NCBI RefSeq assembly: GCF_026210795.1
Contig: NC_089431.1
Span: 2,046,001-2,110,000 of the forward strand
DNA: 64,000 bases
DNA from: Rhizophagus irregularis
Lineage: Eukaryota; Glomeromycota; Glomeromycetes; Glomerales; Glomeraceae
Reading direction: 5' to 3'
The position numbers were made by a program, and so were the translations under genes. The notes beneath the pieces were generated by a model. It was given only the letters and a program-made list of their open reading frames with translations. It was not told the origin of the DNA and did no database searches. The number at the start of each line of letters is the position of its first letter. Position 1 is the first letter of the stretch. This document shows positions 36,855 to 46,559 of the stretch, piece after piece.

Positions 36855-37200
36855 TTTACGGTAAAAGGGGAAGGGAAGGGAAGGGAAAAAGAAGAACGAA
36901 AAGGGAAAGGGGAAAACGAAAGGGAAAAGGACGAAAAGGGAGGAAGAACAAAAGGGGAAAGGGGAAAATGAAACAAAAAGGGAGGAGGGAACGAAAAGGA
37001 AAGGGGAAATGGAACGAAAAGAACGAAAGGAAAAGGGAAATGGAACGAAAAGAACGAAAGGAAAAGGGAAATGGAACGAAAAGGGAGGGGGAGAACGAAA
37101 AGGAAAGGGGAAATGGAACGAAAAGGGAGGGGGAGAACGAAAGGGAAAAGGGGAAGGGGAAGGTGAGAGAAACAGGGAAGGTGAAATGGCGAAAGAAGGG
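36855..37200 (+). repeat. Purine-rich tract of element B
   Basis: About 345 bases of GGGAAAGGGGAAATGGAACG-type repeats, almost free of pyrimidines on the plus strand. It lies between the module array and the promoter-like block. Frames of 60-78 codons here (Lys/Glu/Gly/Arg-rich) are composition artefacts. Confidence 0.75.
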
Positions 37201-37218
37201 GTAAGTAAAAGCCTGAGA

Positions 37219-37337
37219 AAAAAAAATTAAGCTTTTGCTAAAAAAAGCTTAATTTTTTTTTTCATTATACCGCAGCTAAGCTGCGGTAATTATTAAGTAA
37301 TATCACGTGATGCACGTGATATAAAATTTATATAAAT
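37219..37337 (+). promoter_or_regulatory. Nested palindromes, CACGTG pair and TATA box, element B
   Basis: Three palindromes stand in series: AAATTAAGCTTTT-type arms at 37219-37260; TACCGCAGCT/AGCTGCGGTA at 37268-37288; and TATCACGTG/CACGTGATA at 37301-37321. TATATAAAT follows at 37329, then AGGGG. The CACGTG-TATA order and spacing match element A. Plus-strand transcription toward the conserved RNA block is inferred. Confidence 0.6.
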
Positions 37338-37447
37338 AGGGGCTTTTTCCCCGAAATAATTTTTTTTTTTTATTATAATTTTTTGATAGATGTATATATA
37401 TACTTATATATATACATATATATATATCTATCTAATAACTTTACGAA

Positions 37448-37531
37448 AAGCCCCTCCTCTGTAAACAGGTAGAGGCCATAAAGTACCTATAGGGGGAGAG
37501 CCACCTTGCTGCTCCCTCCGCCTGTTTATAG
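37448..37531 (+). ncRNA. Candidate structured RNA in element B
   Basis: Counterpart of the block at 29379. The CCTCT/AGAGG hairpin, the loop GTAAACAGG and the downstream partner CCTGTTTAT are all kept. The second hairpin (GGGAGAGC...GCTCCCTCC) has a longer stem and a different loop than in element A, which is compatible with selection on pairing. Unproven. Confidence 0.4.
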
Positions 37532-37600
37532 TGACAAAAAGAGGGAGTCCTTCAGTAGTAAGGTTTCGTATATATAAATTAAACAACACATCGTGTTGAT

Positions 37601-37622
37601 ACATTGTTAATATTAACAATGT
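37601..37622. repeat. 22-bp perfect palindrome in element B
   Basis: Same ACATTGTTAAT arms as at 29540-29561, in the same relative position after the structured block and the ACAACACATCGTGTTG hairpin. Confidence 0.7.
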
Positions 37623-37689
37623 GAATTTAATGTTAAATAATGCGTTAGAATATAAATATTATAAATTTAATAATGTCTGTAATTTTACA

Positions 37690-38720
37690 AATAAATAAAA
37701 AATTATCTAATGTAATTAAGTGTAATGCTACGTTATCCTGTGTAATTGTAGTATTTTTTTGTGTTTTTTAGTGCAATTCCGCGTTTTTTAGTGCAATTCC
37801 GCATTTTCTAGCATAATGTTACATTTTCCAGTATAACGCAAAATTTTCTAAAAAATATGATAATTGTGGTACTTTTTAGTGTAATGCTACATCGTCTAGT
37901 GTAATTGCGGTATTTTTTAGTGTAATGCTACATAATCTAGTATATTGCTACATTTTTTAGTGTAATGTGGAATTTTCCAAAAAATGTGATAATTGTGATG
38001 CTTTTTAGTGTAATTTGGTGAAATGCTACATTTTCCAGTGTAATGCCATATTATTGAGCATTTTCAAAAAAAAAATGTAACATTTTAACATTCTGTCGAA
38101 AATGAAACATTTGACCAAAAAAACATAAAATTTGCTGAAAATATGCAACATTTGACAAAAAATATAGAATTTTCATAAAAAAATGCACCATTTGCCAGAA
38201 AATCGGAATATTTGACAAAATTTGATTTTAATTGACAATGTTATAACAATTTTATGAAATGTTGTTACAATGATATCACATTGAAGATAAAATGTGGCAT
38301 TTTCATAAAAATGCACCATTTGCAAGAAAATTGGAACATTTGACAAAAAAAAAGCAAAATTTAATTTTAATTGACAATGTTATAACAATTTTATGAAATG
38401 TTATTACATTTGAAATAAAATGTGGAATTTTCATAAAAATGCACCATTTGCAAGAAAATTGGAACATTTGACAAAAAAAAAGCAAAATTTGATTTTAATG
38501 ACAATGTTATAACAATGTTATGAAATGTTACGAAATGTTACATTTGAGATATAATGTAGCATTTTCCCAAATTTTCATAAAATTTGCTAAATCGGACAAT
38601 GTTGTAACAATGCTATTCCAAAAAATTGCTCAGCGTAATGCAGCATTTTCCACAATTTCCCACCATTTTCCAGAAAAATGTGGAATTTGCATTTTTTGAA
38701 TTTTGGACAATGGTGCCCCT
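37690..38720. repeat. Right subterminal repeats of element B
   Basis: Same repeat classes as element A's right arm. A unit of about 115 bp with AAAATGCACCATTTGCAAGA and GACAATGTTATAACAAT is present in about three tandem copies between 38170 and 38540. Confidence 0.65.
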
Positions 38721-38782
38721 TCGACCTGTGCTAGCGTCTGCACATTTTTTGCGTTAAACTTTTTGAAGTTCTAACTTTTACC

Positions 38783-39700
38783 ATGCCTATTCCAAAATCT
38801 ACTTTTCGTCCAATTGCTCCTAAACCACAAACACCTGTACGGGACCCTTATGTTATAGCTGTATTAACATTTACTCCATCAGAAATTCAAGAAGTGACGG
38901 TACTTACTACTGATGTTTCAACACCTGTAATCACTAAAGTTTCTAAAAAGAATAATGGCCAAAAAACAGAAAGAGCAAGTTCTGTTAAAGAAGAAACTGG
39001 CTGGGATGATACAAATACCGGATTATTGATAAGTTTTCTTGAAGATAATTTTGATATTTACAAAAAAAATAAGTCCAATTTTGCCAAAACAGCTGCTACT
39101 AAGATTTTTTCAGGAAAGTCGTGAGAGCAGATTAAAAATAAAGTATCTCGTCTTGTAACTAAGTATAATAAAATTAAAGAAAAGGAGAACAAAACACGAA
39201 GAGAGACGCAAGTAAAATGAAAATGGTTTGACAGACTTGATGCTTTATTTGGAACTCGTAAAAATCACAATCCGGGATTTTTAGTAGATGGATTTTCTGA
39301 TGATGTTCAATTGTTTGACAATTTTAAAGAAAAAGAAACAGAAACTAACGAAGAAGTTTTAGCAGAAAAAAAAGATAATCAAATTACTAAAAAATAAAAA
39401 TCTCTTTCACAGGATCCATTAGCCGAAGCCATGATTTCTATGAGTAATGCAAGACAAATAATTTGGGAAAAACAACTTGCCTCTGAGAATGACCTGTTTG
39501 AAAAGAAGCAAGTAGTTTAAAAGGAAATTAGAGAAGCAGAAACAGTTTTTAAAAAAGAAGAATTAGAAGTTGAGCGAATTAAAGCTGGAACATTGCGAAA
39601 GAAAATGGAGTTTGAAATAGAGCAATCACGTATGCAATATGAGATTAGAATGAAAGAATTGGATTTAAGAATGTTGCAATATAAATTATCTTTAGAATAG
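38783..39700 (+). pseudogene. Myb/SANT-like protein of a PIF/Harbinger transposon (in-frame stops)
   Basis: One continuous 305-codon frame from ATG 38783 to TAG 39700, broken by four in-frame stops (TGA 39122, TGA 39218, TAA 39395, TAA 39518) and no frameshift. The N-terminal part holds a Myb/SANT-like trihelix: GLLISFLEDNFDIYKKNKSN and then QIKNKVSRLVTKYNKIKEK. The C-terminal half is a charged coiled coil (KKMEFEIEQSRMQYEIRMKE). Such proteins accompany Harbinger transposases and bind their ends. Both TGAs sit where the family has tryptophan, after GKS and in K-x-KWFDRLDALFG. It is probably the partner of the transposase on the opposite strand. Confidence 0.75.
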
Positions 39701-40037
39701 TTGCAATTTAACGTTAATAAGTAGTAGCAATAATAACAATAGCAATAATAATAGTAATAACAATAATCATAATAATAATAATAGTAATATAATATAATAG
39801 GTAATAATATAATAATAATGGATTTAACAATAAATTTGTGAATAACAAAACATTTTGCTGCAAATTTTTTATTTAAGAATTTAACATGTATTGTATTTTT
39901 TTAAAAATTCAATAAACTTAAAATTTAAATCTTTTATTTATCATATATTTGATGAAAATATCTTTTAAAATATGCATGATATATTATTTATGAAAAATTT
40001 ATGAAAAATGTTGATGAAAGATTAAATTTCTTTTAGC

Positions 40038-41110
40038 CTACCCAGTTCTTTTTAATACCTCATCATTATTCCTTAATGTATAATTATCATTTTCGCCATT
40101 ATCATCTTCTTCTATATTATTATTGAAATCACCCTCCCAAATATCCATATTTATTTCTAAAAAGTTATGTAAAATTATTGCACAACATGTGAATAATACT
40201 CCCATCTTAACCATTTTAATATCAAGATCCTTTAACATTCTAAATCTCGCTTTTAATCTCCCGAAGGTATTTTCTATTACAACTCGATGACATGAATGGA
40301 ATTGATTAAATTTTTTGTGTTTTCGAGAAGATGGATCTTTAAAAGGTGGGATTAAGAAAGGAGAAATAGGATAAGCTGAATCACCCAAAAGATAATCATC
40401 ATCTTGAATAAGATGAGAATAATCTTTATAAAAAAAAGAAATTCTATAAACTTGGGCATCATGTACTGAGCCCGGCCAGCCAACATCAAAACTAGTAAAA
40501 ATGCCTCTATCATTTACAATACCTTGACAGTGAATAGCATAGCGTTTTTTTCTAGTAAAGTAAACCTCTGGATCTTTATTTGGAGCATTTCTCATAGGAA
40601 TATAGGTTCCATCAACTGCTCCAATTACATTTTTCAGCCCTCCTAAATTTTCAAATCCTTCATTAACTTTTTTACGCTCTTCTGAAGTAGGCCACTTAAC
40701 AAACCTCTTTTTTTTGCTAAAATTGCTTGAATAACTCGTTTAGTATAAAGAATTACCGTCCCTTCTCCTATTCCAAATCTTGAACAAACTTCAAACAAAC
40801 TTCCAGTAGATCCAAGTCGACAAAAAAATACAGCTAACTGAAATTCAACACAAGCTTGAGGTTTATTTCCTTGTGATGAAAATACATGATGGGATCGTAT
40901 AAGGTTGGCTAATTGTTGGAAGTTATGTGGATGCATTCTTAAAATTTTTTTAAATCGAGTAATATCATAAAATGGAAGAACATTTTGCCACCAATGCTTT
41001 GACTTCACTACGTGGTATAATCTTGGTTCTAAATACCGTGTATTTATTCATTTTATTAAAACTGTTTGTAAAATGATATTATTCTCTTCATCACTTGAAT
41101 TTTTCTCTTC
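40038..41110 (-). pseudogene. PIF/Harbinger transposase (DDE_Tnp_4), frameshifted
   Basis: The N-terminal half (41008-40690) has the helix-turn-helix region: FQLAVFFCRLGSTGSLFEVC and FGIGEGTVILYTKRVIQAIL. After an A-run near 40690 the frame shifts and continues with KWPTSEERKKVNEGFENLGG and GAVDGTYIPMRNAP. The catalytic triad is visible: Asp in GAVDGTYIP, Asp in LLGDSAYPISPF, and Glu in RVVIENTFGRLKARF. The C-terminus is acidic. A further stop lies upstream of 41010 within a continuing frame (EPRLYHVVKSKHWW). Only one homopolymer frameshift and about one stop disable it. Convergent with the Myb/SANT gene, as in intact Harbinger elements. The element's own termini were not found. Confidence 0.85.
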
Positions 41111-41389
41111 TTCTTCTTCATGTTCATCTCCTAAAAATATTTGTAACTATAACAACTTATAAAGTCTTTCTTTAGGATTTATATTGTAACGGTAAAAGAA
41201 AAGAAATTATTTTACAAAGTTTTTTTCTTTAGTAATAAGTGTTATAGAAAAAATTATTTTTTTAAAGTCTTGTAAAGTTTTTTTTTTTAAAGAGTATTGT
41301 AAAAAAAATCATTTAAGTATTAAATCAAGTTAAAGTTAATCAAAGTTTAAATATTAAATCAATGATGAAATTGCAGATCAAACTGATAT
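41111..41389. other. Spacer in the Harbinger flank
   Basis: AT-rich, probably the 5' flank of the transposase. No terminal inverted repeat was identified. Confidence 0.3.
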
Positions 41390-41540
41390 TTTAATGAAAA
41401 AAAAGCAAAAATCTGCAAAATCACAGACTTCCGCATAAATTTCACATAAAAAAAAAGCAGAAATCTGCAAAATCGCAGACTTTCATATAAATTCATATAA
41501 AAAATGCGGAGATCTGCTAATTTTACAGATCTCCGCAGTT
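41390..41540. repeat. Degenerate AAATCTGCAAAAT tandem repeat ending in a perfect hairpin
   Basis: Three imperfect units (AAATCTGCAAAATCACAGAC) lead into a perfect stem, TGCGGAGATCTG (41506-41517) with CAGATCTCCGCA (41527-41538) and a 9-base loop. It may be the end of a foldback element. Confidence 0.6.
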
Positions 41541-41559
41541 CTGTATCTTAAAAAATTTC

Positions 41560-41850
41560 CCGATGATATGATTTTGCTATTTGAGATAAAATTTGACTAC
41601 ACGTAACTAATAATACATATATGGAATCATTACAAGCTTTCATAAAATCATGATTATGTTTAATTCATAATTTAACAGTTGAAAATGCAGTCTCAATGGA
41701 GTTAAAATCAGGAGAATAAGGTGGAAGAAAAACAACACAACATCCTAATTCTTCCAATAAAACTATTAATTCATTATTATGATGGATTCTTGCATTGTTA
41801 ATTATTACAATAATACTATTATCTCCTGGATATGGATTTATTGTTAGCAT
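41560..41850 (-). pseudogene. Tc1/mariner-type (DDE_3) transposase fragment
   Basis: The C-terminal catalytic part only. NNARIHHNNELIVLLEELG and VFLPPYSPDFNSIETAFSTV are the classic second and third catalytic blocks of DDE_3 transposases. The second catalytic residue, normally Asp in VMDNARIHH, reads Asn (IINNARIHH), so this copy is dead even apart from truncation. After FSTVKL comes a stop, then a recognisable continuation (DFMKACNDSIYVLLV). ATTTAG just before the ATG looks like an acceptor, so upstream exons probably once existed. Confidence 0.75.
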
Positions 41851-41907
41851 CTAAATAGTAATAAAATTATTAATTACAATATAAAAAAATAAGATTATAA
41901 CTAATTT

Positions 41908-42050
41908 TCACCTGGGGTGATATCTCTCGGGTAATATCACCCATTGATTTTATTATAATTTAATAAGTTTAAATAGGTGATTTAACCTAGGTGATTTCGC
42001 CTATTAATTTTATTAATAAATTTTATTTCAATATAGGTGATATCACCTGA
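41908..42050. mobile_element. Short foldback element with GGTGATATCACC motifs
   Basis: TCACCTGGGGTGATATC at the left and GATATCACCTGA at the right frame several GGTGAT/ATCACC words. The palindromic GGTGATATCACC occurs at 42036. It interrupts the upstream side of the Tc1-like fragment. There is no coding capacity and the target duplication is unclear. Confidence 0.45.
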
Positions 42051-42370
42051 AAGTTAAACAAAATTAAATATTTCACGATGATATAATGTTTACATTAATT
42101 GTGATACTATTATTATACTGCATTGTTATTATTATTGTATTTACAGACCATTTCAAAAATTCTCACTCATTTCATTAAAAAAACTTTTATCTTGTTTCAC
42201 TTTTCTAAAGGATTAGTTTTTGAATAAAATTAATAAAATTAGTATCACTTTTGTTTCTATTTGCTAATATCACTTACATAAAACTGCAATACAGAAAATA
42301 TCATTTTAAATACAAACTTTTTTATAATAATTTGTACGATAGTTCTGACCCACTATTTAATTAACTCTTA
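42051..42370. other. AT-rich spacer
   Basis: No gene or clear repeat seen. Confidence 0.3.
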
Positions 42371-42624
42371 TTATGACTCTTCATATAATGATTCTAATCT
42401 TTCATCAAACTCTCGCCATAATTCTTCAGTTGATACTTTTAACCCGCTATTTAATTTCTCATATGATTTTTCTGACTTGTTTCTTGAAAATAATGAGATA
42501 GCTAATGAAATCCAAATAGGAAATGAAAGTTTAGTAGATTTTTTAAAAGATCATATGAAAGATCATCAGAAAGATAATAAATATTATGATCAATGAATCT
42601 AACCTGTTATTGAATTGTTTGATA

Positions 42625-42808
42625 CAGTCAAACCTTTATATAACAATATGTCGGGACATATATGAAATTTTTAGAAAATATCGTTATATCAAAGTTATAC
42701 CGATATTTATATGTCCTCACATATAGTGGGAAAATAAAATTTTATCGGTATAATAAGTTTTTAATAATATATCGGTATATCGAATATCGGTATATTGAGG
42801 TTAGACTG
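42625..42808. mobile_element. 184-bp pogo-like MITE, TA duplication
   Basis: CAGTCAAACCTTTATATAAC at the left and its near-complement at the right (RC CAGTCTAACCTCAATATACC), flanked by TA on both sides (42623, 42809). CAGT-AACCT-ATATAAC ends are typical of pogo/Tigger-type elements. The interior repeats ATCGGTATA. It is inserted in the FAR1/MULE relic. Confidence 0.8.
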
Positions 42809-43482
42809 TACTTAATTTCTTACATGATTTTTGATTCATTTCTCAAAATCATGAACAAATAATGAAATTCAATTAGGAAATGATATGATCATCAGGAAGA
42901 AAATAGTGAGTACCACGATCAAAAATTCTAACCTGTTATTCTGTTCTTATTATTTGATTTTCCTGATCTGATACTTGATTTCTCATATGATTTTTTTAAT
43001 CTATTCCTTAAAAATTATGAACAGATAACGAAAATTAAACAGGAAATGAAAGTATAAATATCATAAGAAATCATTTGGAAAATTATCATTATGAAGAAGA
43101 ATATGACGATAGTGAATATGAGAGTGAGTATGAGAGTGAAGAAAAAAACAGATTAAAATTAAATTAAGAAAAAAAATTTAGTTCATGGGAACTTGTTGAG
43201 TCATATCTTGACAAATATGCAAAATAACAAGGATTCTGCCTTTGTAAAAAAAGCGTATACCAGATCCAAATAATAATACAATTACTAGACGCAGAATGTA
43301 TGAATGCTCACATGCCTAAACACATGAAACTCAAAAAACTATCTTAATGGAAAATAGGAGGGATAGAGATTCTGAAATGATTGGATGCTCTTGGCATATT
43401 AATCTTGCATTTCCTAGATCTTCAAATGGTGTTCAGATTAATAGTATAATTAGTAAACACAATTATGATATGAACCCACTTG

Positions 43483-43726
43483 TAAGGTTACCTGCCTAAA
43501 CCTCTCCAAAATTTTACGATTAGTTTCTCCAAGATTTTACTATAGTTTTATTATAGTTTCGGCAAGGTTTCAGCAGTTTTAGCATTTATAATAAGTTTTG
43601 ACAGGTTTCGCTTTTCTCCAGAGTTTCGCCAACTTTTTAATAAGACTTTCATATAGTTTCAGCAAAGTTTTGCTATTTCAGCATTTCGCTAACTTGCCAA
43701 AACCCCTAGTTTCTCCAGCAACCTTA
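43483..43726. mobile_element. 244-bp hAT-type MITE with 8-bp TSD
   Basis: Flanked by CCCACTTG (43475-43482 and 43727-43734). The ends are TAAGGTTACC and, inverted, TAAGGTTGCT. The interior is rich in AAGTTTCGCC/TTTCTCCA words. The host protein reads through the empty site as MNPLVGEIAP, which supports the boundary. Confidence 0.85.
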
Positions 43727-43906
43727 CCCACTTGTTGGTGAAATAGCACCAAAATATCAAAAATTAACTGACAAAATGATTGAAAAAGTTAAATTTTGGA
43801 TGATTCAAGAGAAAATGGGCATATCAACTCAATACAATCTCCTGGTAGCCTTGTTTCCAGATAAAGTAATTAACAAAAAGGATTTAAGGCAAATATATCA
43901 TTTTGT

Positions 43907-44135
43907 ATTCACAAAGTAGATTTTTTTGATTCATCAAATTGTATAACAAATTGCCGTACTTTTTTTGATTCAGAAGTTTGTAATACAGTAATCATGAGAT
44001 AGTAAATAATCTCTTTTGATTCACAAAGCAGATTTTTTTGATTCACCAAATTGTGTAACTAATCATTGTACTTTTTTTGATTCAGGAGCTATACGACAGT
44101 TATCACGAAATATTTAAGTTTTTTTTTTGAATCAT
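43907..44135. repeat. Imperfect tandem duplication of about 115 bp
   Basis: Two adjacent copies with CACAAAG-AGATTTTTTTGATTC, ACTTTTTTTGATTCAG and GACAG/ATCA-CG-A words, directly after the FAR1/MULE relic. Confidence 0.6.
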
Positions 44136-44264
44136 GTATCAAATAAAAATTATATTCATTTGTTAATTTTCAATTTTTATTATCTAATTATACGTTAGCA
44201 AAATAATTATTTTTTTATTCATAATCACAATTATGCACATAATCACCAAAATCACTACTTGCTA

Positions 44265-45547
44265 TCATTATATTCCGTGCAGTTTCTAAAGAACAATGTC
44301 TTCAAATATTAATCTCATTGCTAAAGATGTTAGCCTTAATTATTTTTTAAAAAATTTTGAATTATGGCTATAAGATTTTTATAGCCTTAATTAATTACGG
44401 CATATAAAAATTTTGTATTACGACACTTTTTTGAATTACGGCTAACATCTTTACTCATTGCTGTTTCAGGAACAAGGATTTCTTGAATATAATTATCAGT
44501 TTGTAATGAACAAGAATTTATGGGCGTAAGAATATTAGTTGTTATAAATAAATCAATTAGGGTATTTGCAATTAAAAGAGTGCCTTTAGTTCTATAATAT
44601 CCTGACTAATTTATAGATTTAATTAGTAAGTTATAAATTTAATTTAAAATTAATTTAATATATAAAAAAAATAAAAAATAACTTACTCTTAAACTTTGAA
44701 ATCGGTTTATTAGCATCATCGGCGCTGCAGCCTTCTTATGTCCAACTTTTTGATATACTTATTTTGTAAGACTGAGATAATAACTGTGAGTATTACCATT
44801 AATGATTTCTGTGAGATCATCTTTAAATCTATTAATATGATGGGGTAACTCATCAAAATTAATTATAGGGTATTTGTTTGCGATGCCACTTGAAATGATT
44901 GATAGTTCTGATAGTTCTGCAAAGTGAATAAAGCAAAAATTCATCCAATCTGATTCTGAACTTTTTCCTATAAAATATTTAATTAATAATTATCATTGGA
45001 TTATTAATTGTTTAATATATAATAATTCCAAATACCTTATTCTATCTAATGCTAATTTCATCTGATCAGACATCGGATCAGGTAAAATTTTATCACAAAA
45101 AGAACAAGTTTCTTTCACTATAAATTATTGAACAAATTAATGCTAAGTTTCATTTAAATTAAATATTTTTAAAATATAATGCTTACTTTGATCAATATTT
45201 AATTCATCTTCTAGTGACTCTAATTCATTAAATTCGTCAAAGTTATATTGATATTTATATATTCTCTTTATTATGAAAATTCTAATAGATAATAAAAACA
45301 ATAAATTTAAACAACAATAATCAAAATATAAATCAATTAAAATTATTAATTGTTCTCTATTTGTTACATTATTTTTTCACGAATTTTGTTTTATCCTTTT
45401 AGTTTGTCTTTTTTGCACAGAAAATGGTAGCGGATTTAATGGCAAATTAGATTGAGGGTTCTGATAATTGCACTTGTAATGGATTTCTTTTTCTTGGTTT
45501 AGCTGAAGGTTTTGATGGAACACCATAATTACTCAATGTATGAATAC
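44265..45547 (-). pseudogene. RTC4-like domain gene, decayed
   Basis: Minus-strand exons carry an RTC4-like (restriction of telomere capping 4) domain. KETCSFCDKILPDPMSDQM is at about 45119-45033. Then FCFIHFAELSELSIISSGIA, PIINFDELPHHINRFKDDL and SYYLSLTK follow at 44944-44759. One in-frame TAA comes next, then KVGHKKAAAPMMLINRFQSL. After a GTAAGT...TAG intron, SGYYRTKGTLLIANTLIDLF and DNYIQEILVPETAMRLIFED follow. An acidic first exon (FDEFNELESLEDELNIDQ) and a basic Ser/Pro leader lie upstream. The last exon is split by the MITE at 44322-44453. At least three stops make it a pseudogene. The role of the domain here is unknown. Confidence 0.7.
44322..44453. mobile_element. 132-bp hAT-type MITE with 8-bp TSD
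   Basis: Flanked by CTCATTGC (44314-44321, 44454-44461). The inverted ends are TAAAGATGTTAGCC on both sides. The rest is AATTACGGC-type repeats. It is inserted in the last exon of the RTC4-like relic, whose frame continues across the empty site. Confidence 0.85.
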
Positions 45548-45551
45548 TTAA

Positions 45552-46113
45552 TTGCCAATCTGCCTAAAATCGGTACTGTATTACTAATAAAATTCGGGGT
45601 TAAATTTGCTGATTTTGTGCTAGAACACAAACTTCAAAAAAGGATATCTCATAGATGACATATTGACTATAAAAAAAAATCATATGATATACTGAAAAAA
45701 TACTTGAAAAAAATGAATTTGCAAAAAAAAGTTATACATTCATATGCAAAATAATGAGTTTACTATGTGTGCGTGTCAGATTTACACCTTAAAATATACA
45801 AAATTTCAATATTTCATTTACTATATTGCATTATTTACAACAAAAACCTATAATTTTTAGCTTCTAAAGTTGTTTTTAAAAGCTTTTTTGAAATATTTTT
45901 ATTATTAAAAACAAGTGAAAGTTAAAGAAAACCAGTTACAGAAATATAATTATAAATTTTTTTGGCAAATATGATTTGTCATAAAATGAAAGAAAATATT
46001 GTTTTTATGATATTTCTGTTTGTAAAATGGGTGAAACTTATTTCACGCGTGAAATGCAAAAAATGCTTTTTATTTTATTAGTAACGCTATGCCATTTTTA
46101 GGCAGATCAGCAA
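45552..46113. mobile_element. 562-bp MITE with TTAA flanks
   Basis: Left end TTGCCAATCTGCCTAAAA, right end (inverted) TTGCTGATCTGCCTAAAA, continuing into TTACTAATAAAA, so the repeat is about 40 bp with mismatches. TTAA lies directly outside both ends (45548, 46114). TTAA duplications are typical of piggyBac, but a TA duplication with longer ends is equally possible. Related ends occur at 55801-56404. Confidence 0.7.
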
Positions 46114-46117
46114 TTAA

Positions 46118-46349
46118 GCCATCTGGTCAGAAAGGATCATTTATATGGTTTAAATTTCCTAAACATATAATTATAAAAATAAGTATAAGTAATATAAATA
46201 TGCTTTGCAAGTATTTTATTATAAATCAATAAATTTTTGCTAGAATTTGGTAAAACGCATTACTTATTTTTAAAATAAGTAACTAATTTGTTTGTTATAT
46301 TTTCAATAAATTTATCATAATTTTGTGATTTTAAGTAATCATATGTTTA
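46118..46349. other. AT-rich spacer between MITE and MULE relic
   Basis: No clear feature; possibly a further piece of the RTC4-like relic's 5' side. Confidence 0.3.
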
Positions 46350-46472
46350 CAAACATCACGTAAAGATCTATTCCAAATATAATCTAGACATAGAGGGCAT
46401 TCTCCTGTAACTATATTTACGATATAGTAGTTAGATCGGATTTCACTAGCTTTCTGAATTGCTTTTTCTGCC
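46350..46472 (-). pseudogene. SWIM zinc-finger end of MULE-type transposase, split by the LINE
   Basis: Minus-strand KASEIRSNYYIVNIVTGECP and LCLDYIWNRSLRDVCKH, a SWIM-type zinc finger (C-x-x-C...C-K-H). It is the direct continuation of the frame at 54787-54618, which ends MINKLAEKAIQ. The two halves are separated by the LINE and share its 18-bp duplication. Confidence 0.8.
46455..46472. repeat. Left 18-bp target-site duplication of LINE
   Basis: TGAATTGCTTTTTCTGCC, identical to 54618-54635. Long perfect duplications like this are the mark of target-primed reverse transcription. Confidence 0.9.
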
Positions 46473-46559
46473 GATCTATTGACCAAAAATTTTCGGAAAG
46501 AAAATTTTATATCTTCGTACTAACAACTCTTATATTTTACCCAACTTATACCTTCTAAC

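Larger units (their letters stand above)
33555..38730. mobile_element. Element B: 5.18-kb non-coding transposon, TSD CTA
   Basis: Starts and ends with the same inverted CACAGGTCGAA as element A and is flanked by CTA (33552-33554, 38731-38733). The first 220 bases and the last 650 are near-identical to element A, which suggests recent movement. The module array is longer (about 17 units), and the purine tract is about 340 bp. No transposase was found. The right end abuts the leader of the Myb/SANT pseudogene, so B may have inserted into the PIF/Harbinger element. Superfamily assignment (CMC-like) is inferred. Confidence 0.85.
42371..43918 (+). pseudogene. FAR1/MULE-type transposase N-terminal relic with two MITE insertions
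   Basis: The first part encodes an acidic leader (LENNEIANEIQIGNESLVDF) present in three degenerate tandem copies (about 42395, 42610, 42930). A FAR1-type zinc-binding domain follows: SSWELVESYLDKYAK, stop, QGFC; then a Cys-His pattern across YECSHA and MIGCPWHINLAFP-like segments; then SKHNYDMNPLV. The frame continues after the MITE at 43483-43726 with GEIAPKYQKLTDKMIEKVKF and NKKDLRQIYHFVFTK, the start of a MULE transposase. Removing the MITE and one 8-bp duplication restores a continuous frame across the site. Several stops and frameshifts show it is long dead. Confidence 0.7.

Noticed and set aside
36968-37230. Lys/Glu/Gly/Arg-rich frames of 60-78 codons
   Set aside because: They are produced by the purine-only tract, overlap in two frames with the same composition, and have no start context or domain.
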